Shown in pieces: positions 23,998 through 34,542 of a DNA stretch of 64,000 bases. Both the position numbers and the translations under genes were made by a program. Numbering within the stretch: position 1 is the first letter of the stretch; each line of letters begins with the position of its first letter. The notes below the pieces were generated by a model. It saw nothing but the letters and a program-made list of their open reading frames with translations, was not told where the DNA came from and ran no database searches. The stretch is from positions 1 to 64,000 of the forward strand of contig NZ_CP149803.1 of NCBI RefSeq assembly GCF_037943105.1, in the 5' to 3' direction. This stretch comes from Pseudomonas sp. TMP9 (GTDB lineage: Bacteria > Pseudomonadota > Gammaproteobacteria > Pseudomonadales > Pseudomonadaceae).

Positions 23998-24058
23998 GTA
24001 GCCCGGATGAAATCCGGGGTGAGTTCCAGCGACCGCTCCCGGATTTCATCCGGGCTAC
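23998..24058. repeat. REP-like palindrome downstream of hemF
   Basis: Perfect 21-base arms (23998-24018 and 24038-24058) beginning gtagcccggatgaaat flank a 19-base loop. Repeats with the core GTAGCCCGGATGNAATCCGGG are widespread between genes in Pseudomonas and relatives. It starts five bases after the hemF stop and may stabilise the hemF transcript end. Confidence 0.85.
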
Positions 24059-24112
24059 ATCGGCTTTGGACGCTCGGCTTAGGCAGTGACCCTGTAATTA
24101 GAAAGGATTTTT

Positions 24113-24937
24113 ATGGACCGCTACGGTGTATTCGGTAACCCCATCGGCCACAGCAAGTCGCCGCTGATCCATCGCCTTTTTGCCGAGCAGACTGGCGAGC
24201 AACTGAGCTATGAAGCGCTGCTCGCGCCGCTGGAGGATTTCCCCGGTTTTGCCCGTGATTTCTTCGCCGGCGGCCAGGGTGCCAATGTCACCGTGCCGTT
24301 CAAGGAGCAAGCGGTTGCTCTGGCCGACAGCCTGAGTGATCGCGCGCGCCGCGCCGGTGCGGTGAACACGCTGAAGAAGCTGGCCGACGGCAGCCTGCTC
24401 GGGGACAACACCGACGGCGCTGGTCTTGTGCGTGATCTGACGGTGAATGCCGGCGTTAACCTTAAAGGCCAACGCATTCTTCTGCTGGGCGCCGGCGGTG
24501 CGGTGCGCGGGGTATTGGAGCCGCTCTTGGCCGAGCAACCGGCGGCGCTGGTGATCGCCAACCGCACCGTGGCAAAAGCCGAACAGTTGGCCCGAGAGTT
24601 CGCCGATCTGGGCCCGGTAGCCGCCAGCGGTTATGACTGGATCGACGCGCCGGTGGACCTGATCATCAATGGCACCTCGGCCAGCTTGGCCGGCGAGTTG
24701 CCGCCAATTGCACCGGGCCTGATCGAGCCAGGGCATACCCTCTGCTACGACATGATGTACGGCAAGGAGCCGACCGCCTTCAACCGTTGGGCCACTGAGC
24801 ATGGCGCGGCACGCACTCTCGACGGCCTGGGCATGTTGGTTGAGCAAGCGGCCGAAGCGTTTGCCTTGTGGCGCAATGTGCGGCCGAGCAGCGCACCGGT
24901 GCTGGCTGAATTGCGTCGCCTGCTGGCCGAGGGGTAA
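24113..24937 (+). CDS. aroE: Shikimate dehydrogenase (NADP+)
   Basis: AroE reduces 3-dehydroshikimate to shikimate in aromatic amino acid synthesis. The 274-residue protein has the substrate-site motif GHSKSP near residue 13, NVTVPFKE with the catalytic Lys, the NTDGAG motif with the catalytic Asp, and the NADP-binding [14 protein letters not shown] precedes the start. A methyltransferase gene follows six bases later. Confidence 0.97.
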   Translation: MDRYGVFGNPIGHSKSPLIHRLFAEQTGEQLSYEALLAPLEDFPGFARDFFAGGQGANVTVPFKEQAVALADSLSDRARRAGAVNTLKKLADGSLLGDNTDGAGLVRDLTVNAGVNLKGQRILLLGAGGAVRGVLEPLLAEQPAALVIANRTVAKAEQLAREFADLGPVAASGYDWIDAPVDLIINGTSASLAGELPPIAPGLIEPGHTLCYDMMYGKEPTAFNRWATEHGAARTLDGLGMLVEQAAEAFALWRNVRPSSAPVLAELRRLLAEG

Positions 24938-24943
24938 ACGCTG

Positions 24944-25570
24944 ATGCCTTTGAGTGCGGATGAACTGGCGCAGATCAGCGTGCTGACCGTGCGTCATTAT
25001 CAGGATTGCGCCGAAGACTTCCGTGTCGGCACCCGCGACCATGATGTCAGCCAAAACATCGCCGCCCTGCTCGCGCCTATCCAAGCCACTACGCCCTACC
25101 AGATTCTCGATTTTGGCTGCGGGCCAGGCCGTGATCTGCGTACCTTTACCGCGCTGGGTCATGTGGCAGTCGGCCTAGACGGTTGCGAGCGTTTTGTCGA
25201 CATGGCCCGCGCCGACAGCGGTTGCGAAGCCTGGCAGCAAGACTTTCTCGCCCTCGATTTGCCGCCTGAGCGCTTCGATGGCGTGTTCGCCAATGCTGTG
25301 TTGTTCCACATCCCCAGCCAGGAACTGCCTCGGGTGTTGACGCAGTTGCATGCCACCCTCAAGCCGGGCGGCGTGCTGTTTTGCTCCAACCCTCGTGGCG
25401 ACAATCAAGAAGGCTGGAACGGTGATCGCTACGGCGCCTATTACGACCTGACCCACTGGCGCGTTCTGCTCACGGCCGCCGGCTTCAGCGAACTGCAGCA
25501 TTACTACCGCCCACCCGGGCTGCCCCGCGAGCAGCAGCCTTGGTTGGCCAGTGTGTGGCGCAAGCGCTGA
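24944..25570 (+). CDS. Class I SAM-dependent methyltransferase, substrate unknown
   Basis: The 208-residue protein has motif I DFGCGPGRDLRTF near residue 50, an acidic residue for the SAM ribose (GLDGCERFVDMA) and motif IV/V stretches, matching small UbiE/Tam-like methyltransferases. It starts six bases after aroE, so the two are probably co-transcribed. The substrate cannot be inferred. Confidence 0.85.
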   Translation: MPLSADELAQISVLTVRHYQDCAEDFRVGTRDHDVSQNIAALLAPIQATTPYQILDFGCGPGRDLRTFTALGHVAVGLDGCERFVDMARADSGCEAWQQDFLALDLPPERFDGVFANAVLFHIPSQELPRVLTQLHATLKPGGVLFCSNPRGDNQEGWNGDRYGAYYDLTHWRVLLTAAGFSELQHYYRPPGLPREQQPWLASVWRKR

Positions 25571-25607
25571 GGGTTCATCAGCCCGAGCATTCAGCCGCTA
25601 ATGCCCC

Positions 25608-27194
25608 TTAGTTTGCGCGCCGGGCCCAGAATTGCTCGGCCAGCTGGCTTAGGTCAGCACTCAACCCGGCCACTTGGCTGGCGGCGGCTTGGCTTTGCAG
25701 GCCGGCCACCACGTTCAACTCCGAGGCCTCGCGGATACGTGTGAGGTTGCGGTTGATCTCCTCGCTGACGGCGCTTTGTTGCTCAACGGCGGCCGCGATC
25801 TGCACAGATGTATCGGTGATTTCATTAACCCGCTGGCCAATGCCTTGTAGCGCTTGGGCCGCTTCACTGGCCTGAAGCACGCTCTGGCGCGCTTGGGCAC
25901 TGCTGTTTTGCATCACCGCCACGGCTTCGCGGGCGCCATTTTGCAAGGTGGCGATCATGCGCTGGATCTCGCTGGTGGACTGCTGGGTACGCGAGGCCAA
26001 GCCACGCACCTCGTCCGCTACCACGGCAAAGCCACGCCCCTGTTCACCGGCGCGGGCCGCTTCAATGGCCGCGTTAAGGGCCAACAGGTTGGTCTGCTCA
26101 GCGATCCCACGAATCACCTCCAGCACCCCGGAAATATCGTTGCTGTGCTGCTCAAGCTGTTGGATCACGGTTGAAGCTCGTTCAACTTCACTGGCCAGTT
26201 GGCTGATGGTGTTGCTGGTCTGGCTGACCAGTTGTTGGCCCTGGCAGGTTTCTGTATCCGCACGGTTAGCTGCTGTGGCGCTGTTCTGGGCATTGCTCGC
26301 GACCTCTTGAACGCTGGCGGCCATTTGGTTGACGGCAGTGGCCACCTGTTCGGTTTCGCTCTGCTGTTGCTGATTGGTGCGCTGGCTGCTTTGCAGTTGC
26401 TCGGCCAGTTCGGCGGTGTGGCGGCCAAGTTGTTGCGCGGCATCGCTGATGCGTCCAACCACGGCGCCGGCATCGGCTTCGAGCATGCGCAGGGCCAGTT
26501 CGATTTGGCCGAACTCATCACGCCGGCCGCAGTACAGCGTCTGGCTTAAGGGGTTGTCGCCAATCTGCCGAGCCCGAGCGGCCAAACGCTGCAAGGGCGC
26601 CAGTTGCCAGCTCAGCAGCGCGCTGCCAACGCCGCCGCCGAGCAGCGCCACTAAAAGCCCGGCGCTTGCCGGTAACCCCAGGGTTGCAGCGGCCAGGCCG
26701 AGGGCGGTAAACCAGCTGAGGTTGAGGCCCAGCAGCAGTTTCAGCTGCACGCTTAGGCGCGGCGGGCGCAACGTCTGTTGCTCACGCCCGGCTTTAAGGC
26801 TGGCATACAGACGCTCGGCGTCGGCAATCTGCTCGGTGCTGGCTTGGGTGCGCACGGATTGATACTCCACCACGTGGCCATCGCGCTTTACCGGGATGAC
26901 ATAAGCGCTGACCCAATAATGGTCACCGTTTTTGCAGCGGTTTTTTATCAGCCCCATCCAGTTTTTACCGGCTTTAAGGGTTTGCCACATGTGGCCGAAA
27001 GCGGCGGGCGGCATGTCCGGGTGGCGCACGATGTTGTGGTTTTTACCCAATAGCTCGGCAGAGGTGAAGCCACTGATATCGATGAAGTCCGGGTTGACGT
27101 AGCTAACCGCACCTTTCAGGTCGGTGGTGCTGAGGATGTTGGCGGCGCGGCTGACGTTGACGGCGCGCCCACTGACGGGAAGGTTGAGTTTCAT
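25608..27194 (-). CDS. PAS-domain methyl-accepting chemotaxis protein (Aer-like)
   Basis: The 528-residue protein has an N-terminal PAS domain (about 20-120, [20 protein letters not shown] ... [14 protein letters not shown]) typical of Aer-type redox/oxygen receptors. A hydrophobic hairpin (about 150-195) follows with almost no periplasmic part, then a HAMP-like linker and the signalling hairpin with [19 protein letters not shown]. No periplasmic ligand domain is present, so sensing should be internal. It starts 18 bases after the globin-GGDEF-EAL gene, so the two probably form one operon. Confidence 0.88.
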   Translation of the reverse strand: MKLNLPVSGRAVNVSRAANILSTTDLKGAVSYVNPDFIDISGFTSAELLGKNHNIVRHPDMPPAAFGHMWQTLKAGKNWMGLIKNRCKNGDHYWVSAYVIPVKRDGHVVEYQSVRTQASTEQIADAERLYASLKAGREQQTLRPPRLSVQLKLLLGLNLSWFTALGLAAATLGLPASAGLLVALLGGGVGSALLSWQLAPLQRLAARARQIGDNPLSQTLYCGRRDEFGQIELALRMLEADAGAVVGRISDAAQQLGRHTAELAEQLQSSQRTNQQQQSETEQVATAVNQMAASVQEVASNAQNSATAANRADTETCQGQQLVSQTSNTISQLASEVERASTVIQQLEQHSNDISGVLEVIRGIAEQTNLLALNAAIEAARAGEQGRGFAVVADEVRGLASRTQQSTSEIQRMIATLQNGAREAVAVMQNSSAQARQSVLQASEAAQALQGIGQRVNEITDTSVQIAAAVEQQSAVSEEINRNLTRIREASELNVVAGLQSQAAASQVAGLSADLSQLAEQFWARRAN

Positions 27195-27212
27195 CGGTGA
27201 CTCCGCGGGTTT

Positions 27213-29453
27213 TTATTGAGGGCAGTAGTTGTGTGCGGGTAAAGCAGACGTGTTGTGCAGGCAGATGGGGTGTTGCTGGAACAGCTGATCAAGCACCTCC
27301 ACCGGTTGTGGGCGGCTGAGCAAATAGCCTTGGGCATAGCGACAGCCCTGCTCACGGAGAAACGCCAGATGGCTGGGTTGCTCCACGCCTTCGGCAATCA
27401 CTTCAAGGTTGAGGCCCTGGCCCAGTTTGATGATGGCGCGGCTGATGGTGGCCAGCTCGCCACCGTCCTCGACCCCGGTGATGAAGCTCTTATCGACCTT
27501 GAGAATGTGCAGCGGGAAGCGCGTCAGGTAGCCTAACGACGAGTAACCGGTGCCAAAGTCATCCAAGGCCAAGCGCACACCGAGGCTGGCCAGCTCGCGC
27601 AAGCAAGCTAGGGTCTGGGCGCTGTCTTCCATCAGTTGGCTTTCGGTGATTTCCAGAATCAGGTTGCTTGCCGGCAGGCCAGTAAGCGCCAGTATCTGGG
27701 TGACGCGCTGGGCAAATTGGGCTTCGCACAGCTGCCGGCTGGAGAGGTTGACGGCGCAGCTCATACCCGGCTGAACTGCCTGCCAACGCTTGCTCTGCAG
27801 GCAAGCCTGGAGCAGTACCCAGTCACCGACTGCGACGATTTGTCGGGACTCTTCCAGGACCGGAATAAACTCCTGTGGCGCGATCAAACGGCCGTTATGG
27901 CGCCAGCGCAGCAGGGCCTCGACCCCCGTCACCCGCGCTTGGCCATCGTCCAGGCAGCACACCGGTTGGTAGTAGAGCTCGAATTCGTCGCGGGTCAGGG
28001 CCAGCGCCAAGGCACTTTCCAGTTGCAAAGATTGCTCGGCGCGCACCTGCAGTTCCGCGCTGTAACGGGCGAACCGGGCTTTGCCGGCCTCTTTAGCGCG
28101 GTACATGGCGAGGTCGGCGGCGCGTAGCACGTCGCCATCGATGTTGGCTTCGGTCAGGTCAACGATGCCAATACTGGCACTCACCGACAGCTGCCGTTCG
28201 GCCAGCCCTATCGGTTGCAGCAACTCATCAAGCATGCGCTGGGCAACGTGCTCGGCGTCATCTAAACAAGCCAGGTCATCAAGCAGGGCGACGAATTCGT
28301 CACCGCCAAAGCGCAACAGGTGATCGCCGGGGCGCAGGCATTTCGCCAACCGCCTGGCCACTTCAACCAGCACCTGATCGCCAACGGTATGGCCGAGGCT
28401 GTCGTTGATCACCTTGAAGCGGTCGAGGTCGATAAATAGCAAGGCAGCGTCACGTGCGCCGGGGCGCTTTTGCCGTTGCTGGGCTTGGTCGAGCAACTCC
28501 TGCAAGCGCAGCCGATTCCCCAAGCCTGTAAGAAGGTCATGGCGGGCACTGTGCTGTAAGTGTTGTTCAGTGTTTTTCTGGCCGCTGATATCGCTTTGTG
28601 AACCGGCCAAACGCTGCTCGCCGCGCTCATCAAGGCTGACGACGCCGCGCACCAACACCCACAGGTAATGCCCTTGGCGGTGACGAATACGGTATTGCTG
28701 ATGCAGGGATTCACTCTGCCCGCTCAGGTGGTGCTGGATAGCCTGACGCAGCCCCGGCAAGTCTTCCGGATGCACGCGGGCGAACCAACCGGCCTTGCCA
28801 TCGCCGAGCTGATCGCGGTTGAGGCCAAGCATGCTCGCCCAGCGCTCCGAGAGGTACAGATGGTCGCGCTCGACATGCCAGTCCCAGAGGCCATCATTGG
28901 CGCCGCGCGTGACGCGGGCGTAGCGCGCGTCACTGCTTTCCAGCGCGCGACGTTGCGCGCTGCTGTAGGCATCAATGGTCAGCGTCATGTCAAAGAACAC
29001 CGCTTTTAGCACGCTGGCATAGAGCGCACTGGCCGCGTGATCACCAAACAGCTTCTGCAGCAGGCTGTCGAGGTACAGGCGATAACCACCCAAGTACCAC
29101 TTCAACTCAAGGCCGACCCGGTCATGCACCAAGCCGATGCGCAGGCGTTCACACACATAGTCGTGGTCGCGCGGGCCCTGCCACAGACGTTGGTAATAAC
29201 TGAGCTGACTGTGCTTAAGCCGCGTGGTCACTGTGGTGTCTTGCAGCAACGCCGATGGCGCGTTGAAATGGCCGAGGTGTTGGTAGAGGTGCTCGACAAA
29301 ATCGCGATGCATGTCATTGAAATCGACGCGCGCTGCCTGCAGGCGGGCATCATCCGCCGGGCGCCAGTCGAGGAAGTCCAGACGGGTGGTGATTTCGTCT
29401 TGATCCAGGCCGCTGTTACGCAGCAGTGCGTGCAACTCGTGATGCATATCCAT
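27213..29453 (-). CDS. Globin-coupled PAS-GGDEF-EAL c-di-GMP protein
   Basis: This predicted oxygen sensor makes and/or breaks cyclic di-GMP. Residues about 30-165 form a globin-coupled sensor domain with RLRIGLVHDRVGLELKWYLG, placing the haem-ligand His at 110. A PAS domain (about 185-300) follows, then GGDEF (RFGGDEF, with the RPGD inhibitory site five residues upstream) and EAL (VTGVEALLRWRH, LEITES, LDDFGTGYSSL, KVDKSFI, EGVEQ, QGYLLSRP). Both catalytic sites look intact. I chose the ATG at 29453 (AGAGG six bases upstream). The frame is open to 29585, but that stretch forms a terminator-like hairpin. Confidence 0.88.
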   Translation of the reverse strand: MDMHHELHALLRNSGLDQDEITTRLDFLDWRPADDARLQAARVDFNDMHRDFVEHLYQHLGHFNAPSALLQDTTVTTRLKHSQLSYYQRLWQGPRDHDYVCERLRIGLVHDRVGLELKWYLGGYRLYLDSLLQKLFGDHAASALYASVLKAVFFDMTLTIDAYSSAQRRALESSDARYARVTRGANDGLWDWHVERDHLYLSERWASMLGLNRDQLGDGKAGWFARVHPEDLPGLRQAIQHHLSGQSESLHQQYRIRHRQGHYLWVLVRGVVSLDERGEQRLAGSQSDISGQKNTEQHLQHSARHDLLTGLGNRLRLQELLDQAQQRQKRPGARDAALLFIDLDRFKVINDSLGHTVGDQVLVEVARRLAKCLRPGDHLLRFGGDEFVALLDDLACLDDAEHVAQRMLDELLQPIGLAERQLSVSASIGIVDLTEANIDGDVLRAADLAMYRAKEAGKARFARYSAELQVRAEQSLQLESALALALTRDEFELYYQPVCCLDDGQARVTGVEALLRWRHNGRLIAPQEFIPVLEESRQIVAVGDWVLLQACLQSKRWQAVQPGMSCAVNLSSRQLCEAQFAQRVTQILALTGLPASNLILEITESQLMEDSAQTLACLRELASLGVRLALDDFGTGYSSLGYLTRFPLHILKVDKSFITGVEDGGELATISRAIIKLGQGLNLEVIAEGVEQPSHLAFLREQGCRYAQGYLLSRPQPVEVLDQLFQQHPICLHNTSALPAHNYCPQ

Positions 29454-29481
29454 TGCGTGCCTCTGGTTTTCTACAGGCAAT

Positions 29482-29537
29482 AAAAAAGCGTTAATCACCT
29501 GCTCGCTGAATACCCGCGAGGAGGTGATTAACGCTTT
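29482..29537 (-). terminator. Terminator-like hairpin just ahead of the globin-GGDEF-EAL gene
   Basis: On the minus strand, perfect 16-base arms (29537-29522 and 29500-29485) enclose a smaller inner stem ctcgc/gcgag and are followed by U6 (29487-29482). The hairpin ends about 30 bases before the ATG at 29453 and lies 100 bases after the small gene at 29638-29958. It may terminate that gene or attenuate the next one. Confidence 0.75.
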
Positions 29538-29637
29538 GTCTTGCAGGCCCATTCGTCCTGCCCGGCATAGCCGGTTCTCGCCCAATTAATAGACAGGGGC
29601 GAAACCGTGATGCTTTTCTACCTCAAATCAGTTTGTT

Positions 29638-29958
29638 CTACAACGTCTCCATAAGCGCTTGCAGACGTCGGCGCAAATCGGCGAGATCACGGGATTTAAA
29701 GGCGTGACGGGTTTTTTCCAGGGTGTTGATGGCATCGTCTAGGGTCAGGCGCATCTGCAGTTCGTGGGGCAGTGGTTGCAGCCAGCGGCAAGCCGGCGCG
29801 TGCTGACAATCTCGCGGCGAATGCACCAGCTGGCAACTGATCCCCGCATGACACAGAGCATCACGGGCAGTGTCAGCGGTTTGCGGGTCACTGCTGATAA
29901 GCTGCACGCAGGGATGGTTATCGAGCATGGTGTTCTTCAGCAAAGGATTAAGGCACAT
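29638..29958 (-). CDS. Small protein of unknown function
   Basis: This is a 106-residue frame (99 or so if the second Met, at 29928, is used) with no signal peptide or membrane helix. The N-terminal half (CVQLISSDPQTADTARDAL) looks like the start of a receiver-like fold but has no phosphorylation loop. The C-terminal half is helical and basic (DAINTLEKTRHAFKSRDLA), which could be a coiled coil. It precedes the globin-GGDEF-EAL gene on the same strand. I do not recognise the family, and the start is uncertain. Confidence 0.6.
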   Translation of the reverse strand: MCLNPLLKNTMLDNHPCVQLISSDPQTADTARDALCHAGISCQLVHSPRDCQHAPACRWLQPLPHELQMRLTLDDAINTLEKTRHAFKSRDLADLRRRLQALMETL

Positions 29959-31075
<1,117 letters not shown>

Positions 31076-31087
31076 AGAGAGGGTGCG

Positions 31088-31768
31088 ATGCCCCTGAGCA
31101 ACGCTGATTTAGCCGCGGTGCTGCTGACGCTGGAGTTGGCCTCGCTGACCACTGTGGTGCTGCTGTTGATTGGTACACCGATTGCCTGGTGGCTGGCGCG
31201 CACCAACTCGCGGTGGAAGCAGCCGATTGGCGCCATCGTCGCCCTGCCACTGGTGCTGCCGCCAACGGTGATTGGCTTTTACCTGTTGGTGAGCATGGGG
31301 CCGCATGGTATTATTGGTCAGCTGACCCAGAGCCTCGGCCTCGGCACCCTGACGTTTACTTTCACCGGCCTGGTAATCGGCTCGGTGTTCTATTCCCTAC
31401 CCTTTGTCGTGCAACCGCTGCAGAACGCTTTTGAAGCCATCGGTCGCGGTCCGTTGGAGGCGGCAGCGACGTTGCGCGCAGGGCCCTGGGACAGTTTTTT
31501 CACGGTGGTCGTGCCGCTGGCCCGGCCCGGTTTTATCACCGCCGCCGTGCTGGGTTTTGCCCATACCGTTGGCGAGTTTGGGGTGGTGTTGATGATTGGC
31601 GGCAATATCCCGGGTAAAACCCAAGTGGCCTCCGTACAGATTTATAACCATGTAGAAACCATGGAATACGCCCAGGCACACTGGCTGGCGGGCGGCATGT
31701 TGCTGTTTTCGTTTATCGTGCTGCTGGCGCTGTATTCCGGGCGCAGTAATAAGCGGATCTGGCAATGA
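31088..31768 (+). CDS. modB: Molybdate ABC transporter permease
   Basis: ModB is the inner-membrane channel subunit. The 226-residue protein has about five membrane helices and the EAA loop [20 protein letters not shown] that contacts the ATPase. The final four bases overlap modC (ATGA), indicating translational coupling. Confidence 0.95.
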   Translation: MPLSNADLAAVLLTLELASLTTVVLLLIGTPIAWWLARTNSRWKQPIGAIVALPLVLPPTVIGFYLLVSMGPHGIIGQLTQSLGLGTLTFTFTGLVIGSVFYSLPFVVQPLQNAFEAIGRGPLEAAATLRAGPWDSFFTVVVPLARPGFITAAVLGFAHTVGEFGVVLMIGGNIPGKTQVASVQIYNHVETMEYAQAHWLAGGMLLFSFIVLLALYSGRSNKRIWQ

Positions 31769-32907
31769 TCTGGCCACTGTCGCGCCGTCCCGCGCCGCTG
31801 CAACAGGTCGCCGGGTTGGGGGCAATCCAGGCGCGTTTTAAGGTTGCACATGCAGGCTTCACGCTGGATGTTGAGATGAACCTGCCCGGTCGCGGCGTCA
31901 GTGCCTTGTTTGGCCATTCCGGCTCGGGCAAGACCAGTTGCTTGCGTTGTTTCGCTGGGCTGGATCAGTCCGTTGAAGGGTATTTGCAGGTCAATGGCGA
32001 ACTGTGGCAAGACAGCGCCCAAGGCCTATTTGTCCCGGCGCACCAGCGCGCTGTGGGGTATGTGTTTCAGGATGCCAACCTGTTTACGCACCTGTCAGTG
32101 CAACGCAATTTGCACTACGGGCTCAAACGTATCGCCCCAGCGCAGCGACGCATCGCCCTTGAGCAAGCGGTTGAGTTGCTCGGTATTGGTCATTTACTGC
32201 AGCGCTTACCGGGCAATCTGTCCGGCGGTGAGCAACAGCGCGTCGGTATCGCCCGCGCCCTGCTCACCAGCCCTCGGTTGTTGTTGCTGGATGAGCCGCT
32301 GGCCTCGCTTGACCTTAAGCGTAAGCAGGAAGTGTTGCCGTACTTGGAGCGGCTGCACACCGAGCTGGAAATTCCAATTATTTACGTCAGCCATGCGCCC
32401 GATGAAGTGGCGCGCTTGGCCGATCACCTGGTGTTGCTTGAAGACGGTCGAGTAACCGCCAGCGGTCCGCTGAAGGAAACCCTGCTGCGCGCCGATCTGC
32501 CGTTTATCTTTGAAGATGCTGCCGAGGCAGTGGTGGACGCGCGCGTTGTCGGCCATGACCACGCCTACGGACTGCTCGCGGTGCAATTACCCGGCAGCGC
32601 TGTGCGCCTGCAGTTGCCCCACGGGCCGCTGCCGTTAGGCCAAGCGGTGCGGGTAAAAATCAAAGCGCGGGATGTCAGCCTAAGTATGCAGCAGGCCCAA
32701 GACAGCAGCGTGCTTAACCTGTTGCCGGCGCAGGTGGTCGATTGCATTGAGGTGGTCGAAAAAGCCTATGTATTGGTCCGCGTGCAGGTGGGCGATGAGC
32801 AGCTGATGGCGCGTATTACCCGCTACTCCTTCGACCGTTTGCATATTCAGCAAGGCCAGTCGCTCTGGGCGCAGGTCAAATCGGTGTCATTACTCAGCGC
32901 AGGTTGA
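31765..32907 (+). CDS. modC: Molybdate ABC transporter ATP-binding protein
   Basis: ModC powers molybdate import. The 380-residue protein has Walker [10 protein letters not shown], signature [16 protein letters not shown] and Walker [13 protein letters not shown]. The C-terminal extension includes a TOBE/MOP domain (about 295-375), which may bind molybdate to regulate transport. It overlaps modB by four bases and ends the operon. I see no clear terminator in the 160 bases that follow. Confidence 0.95.
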   Translation: MIWPLSRRPAPLQQVAGLGAIQARFKVAHAGFTLDVEMNLPGRGVSALFGHSGSGKTSCLRCFAGLDQSVEGYLQVNGELWQDSAQGLFVPAHQRAVGYVFQDANLFTHLSVQRNLHYGLKRIAPAQRRIALEQAVELLGIGHLLQRLPGNLSGGEQQRVGIARALLTSPRLLLLDEPLASLDLKRKQEVLPYLERLHTELEIPIIYVSHAPDEVARLADHLVLLEDGRVTASGPLKETLLRADLPFIFEDAAEAVVDARVVGHDHAYGLLAVQLPGSAVRLQLPHGPLPLGQAVRVKIKARDVSLSMQQAQDSSVLNLLPAQVVDCIEVVEKAYVLVRVQVGDEQLMARITRYSFDRLHIQQGQSLWAQVKSVSLLSAG

Positions 32908-33068
32908 GGCGCTGCTGGCAGTTTTCGACGGGTTCGCGCATTTATGTGAGCAAATCACTCTTTAGGCTGCTTTCTTTGGCATTGCTGTGCAATACCCTCT
33001 GCCGCGCCAATTGATAAGCTGACGCCGTTCAGCCATGCTCAGAAAAATAATAAGGAGCACACCACCCC

Positions 33069-33812
33069 ATGCGATCCACAGCGTTGCTACGCCCGCTATT
33101 GCTCACGTTGCTCGGTCTGCTGGCCAGTCTTTTGCCACTGACCTCCGTTCAAGCAGTTACGCCTCAGGAACAGGTGCAGGTGCAAGCCAGCCGGGTTACC
33201 AGCAGCCTGATGTTGTTACGGGGTGAGGGTTTCCAAAAGAAACACCAAGAGGCCTTGGAGGCAGATCTACAAGCCTTCGCGGCGGCCGTACAGAGCTTGC
33301 CGCAAACTACCGATGCCCTGCGCAGTGCCCATCAAGAGCTGGTGGTGCAGATCCGTCGCGGCATCGGTTTTGGCCCCAATGAAGACGACATGCCTTGGCG
33401 CTATCCTGAAGACCTCAGCAAAGCCCTGCTCGGTGTGTTGGAGCAGAGCCGCACACTGGCTGATCCTGCCGCCATCGAAGTGGCCGCCAAGCTTGAATAC
33501 CTTTCAGTGCAATACCTCAGCCGCGCCTACTTCGGTAATTTTGAAACGGCCCGTGAGCAGCCCAATACCTACCTAGGCCAAGATGAGCGCAAAATTGTGC
33601 CCTCGGTGGATGCCCAGCTGGCCGCGCTCGACGGCAAGGCCAACCCGCAAATCGGCAAGCTAAAGACCCGTTGGGATTACCTCAAGGCCGCGCTGCTTGA
33701 CCTCAACAGCCAGAGCAGCGCCTTGCAAAGTGCCTCAGGCCGCCCGTTTGCGCCGATCACCGTGCACCGCCACACCCGCGCCTTAACGGACCAGTGGATG
33801 ACGCTGTACTGA
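33069..33812 (+). CDS. Exported protein of unknown function
   Basis: The 247-residue protein begins with a clear signal peptide (MRSTALLRPLLLTLLGLLAS ... VQA, about 29 residues). The mature part is rich in helix-forming residues, contains no cysteine and has a RYPEDL/YLSVQYLSRAYFG segment that looks conserved but is not one I recognise. AAGGAG lies 11 bases before the ATG, slightly far. It follows modC by 161 bases on the same strand, but I cannot say it belongs to molybdate transport. Confidence 0.75.
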   Translation: MRSTALLRPLLLTLLGLLASLLPLTSVQAVTPQEQVQVQASRVTSSLMLLRGEGFQKKHQEALEADLQAFAAAVQSLPQTTDALRSAHQELVVQIRRGIGFGPNEDDMPWRYPEDLSKALLGVLEQSRTLADPAAIEVAAKLEYLSVQYLSRAYFGNFETAREQPNTYLGQDERKIVPSVDAQLAALDGKANPQIGKLKTRWDYLKAALLDLNSQSSALQSASGRPFAPITVHRHTRALTDQWMTLY

Positions 33813-33913
33813 CAAGCCCTGCTGCGCGCCGGCGGTAGCGGTTAAGCTTTGGGCGGCAGCGTTTGGCCGCCCGGATGTAATTCCGGCGGCGGACCAATCC
33901 GTCTGGCTCGCTA

Positions 33914-34438
33914 TCAGGCGTTGGCGTGTTTCTCACGGATGCAGGTCGGCCCGGCGCGCTCGAGGATCACCTGCTCCACCTCTTTGCGCAGGCCCAGTAA
34001 AAAAGCGGCTTCAGCGGCGACAAACAGCGGGCCAATCACCAAGCCCATGACGTCATCGACAAACGCCGGCTTACGTCCTTCCCAATAATGGCCGACAAAC
34101 TGGATAGCCCAGCCGATCACAAACAGGCCAATGCCGCTGCCTAACCAAACCATCGTCGATTGCACCGCCAAGCAGGCTGCCGCCCATAAACTGAGCCCCA
34201 ATAGCAGGGTCATCAGCAGGCCGAAGCGCAGGTCTAGGCGCAGGTAAAATAGGGCAGCCGCTAGGCTCACCAGCGTTGCCGGAGCCAGCCACAGGCCGAG
34301 CACCTCGACGCCGGGGCGTGAAAGCAAAACCGCCACTGCCACAACGATCAGTGGAATGCCGATAAAGTGGCTGAGAATATTGCGCTGATCACGGTGATAC
34401 GCCGCGTATTGCGCCAAGTGGTCGACCAGGGTTTTCAT
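33914..34438 (-). CDS. Mpo1-like (DUF962) membrane protein
   Basis: The 174-residue protein has four or five membrane helices and the family's His motifs: YHRDQRNILSHFIGIP near the N-terminus and FVGHYWEGRKPAF later. Yeast Mpo1 is an Fe2+-dependent dioxygenase that shortens 2-hydroxy fatty acids; bacterial members are largely unstudied. The gene stands alone, divergent from the Crp-like regulator. Confidence 0.85.
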   Translation of the reverse strand: MKTLVDHLAQYAAYHRDQRNILSHFIGIPLIVVAVAVLLSRPGVEVLGLWLAPATLVSLAAALFYLRLDLRFGLLMTLLLGLSLWAAACLAVQSTMVWLGSGIGLFVIGWAIQFVGHYWEGRKPAFVDDVMGLVIGPLFVAAEAAFLLGLRKEVEQVILERAGPTCIREKHANA

Positions 34439-34542
34439 TATTATTTTCCTTATGCAAGACAGGTGGTCAGCATGACCGCAAACCCGGGCGCCGTTCTGTC
34501 AGCTAGCCGACAAATTAGCAGTCGCCGCTTTGGCCGCCAGCA

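Noticed and set aside
24098..25162. 354-codon minus-strand frame opposite aroE
   Set aside because: It covers aroE and part of the methyltransferase gene, both well supported; the translation looks low in complexity (Gln/Arg/Gly-rich).
29538..29640. Possible c-di-GMP (GEMM) or guanidine (mini-ykkC) riboswitch before the globin-GGDEF-EAL gene
   Set aside because: The leader has stems and a terminator, but the conserved GEMM core and the paired ACGR loops of mini-ykkC are not present. Kept only as a possible attenuator.
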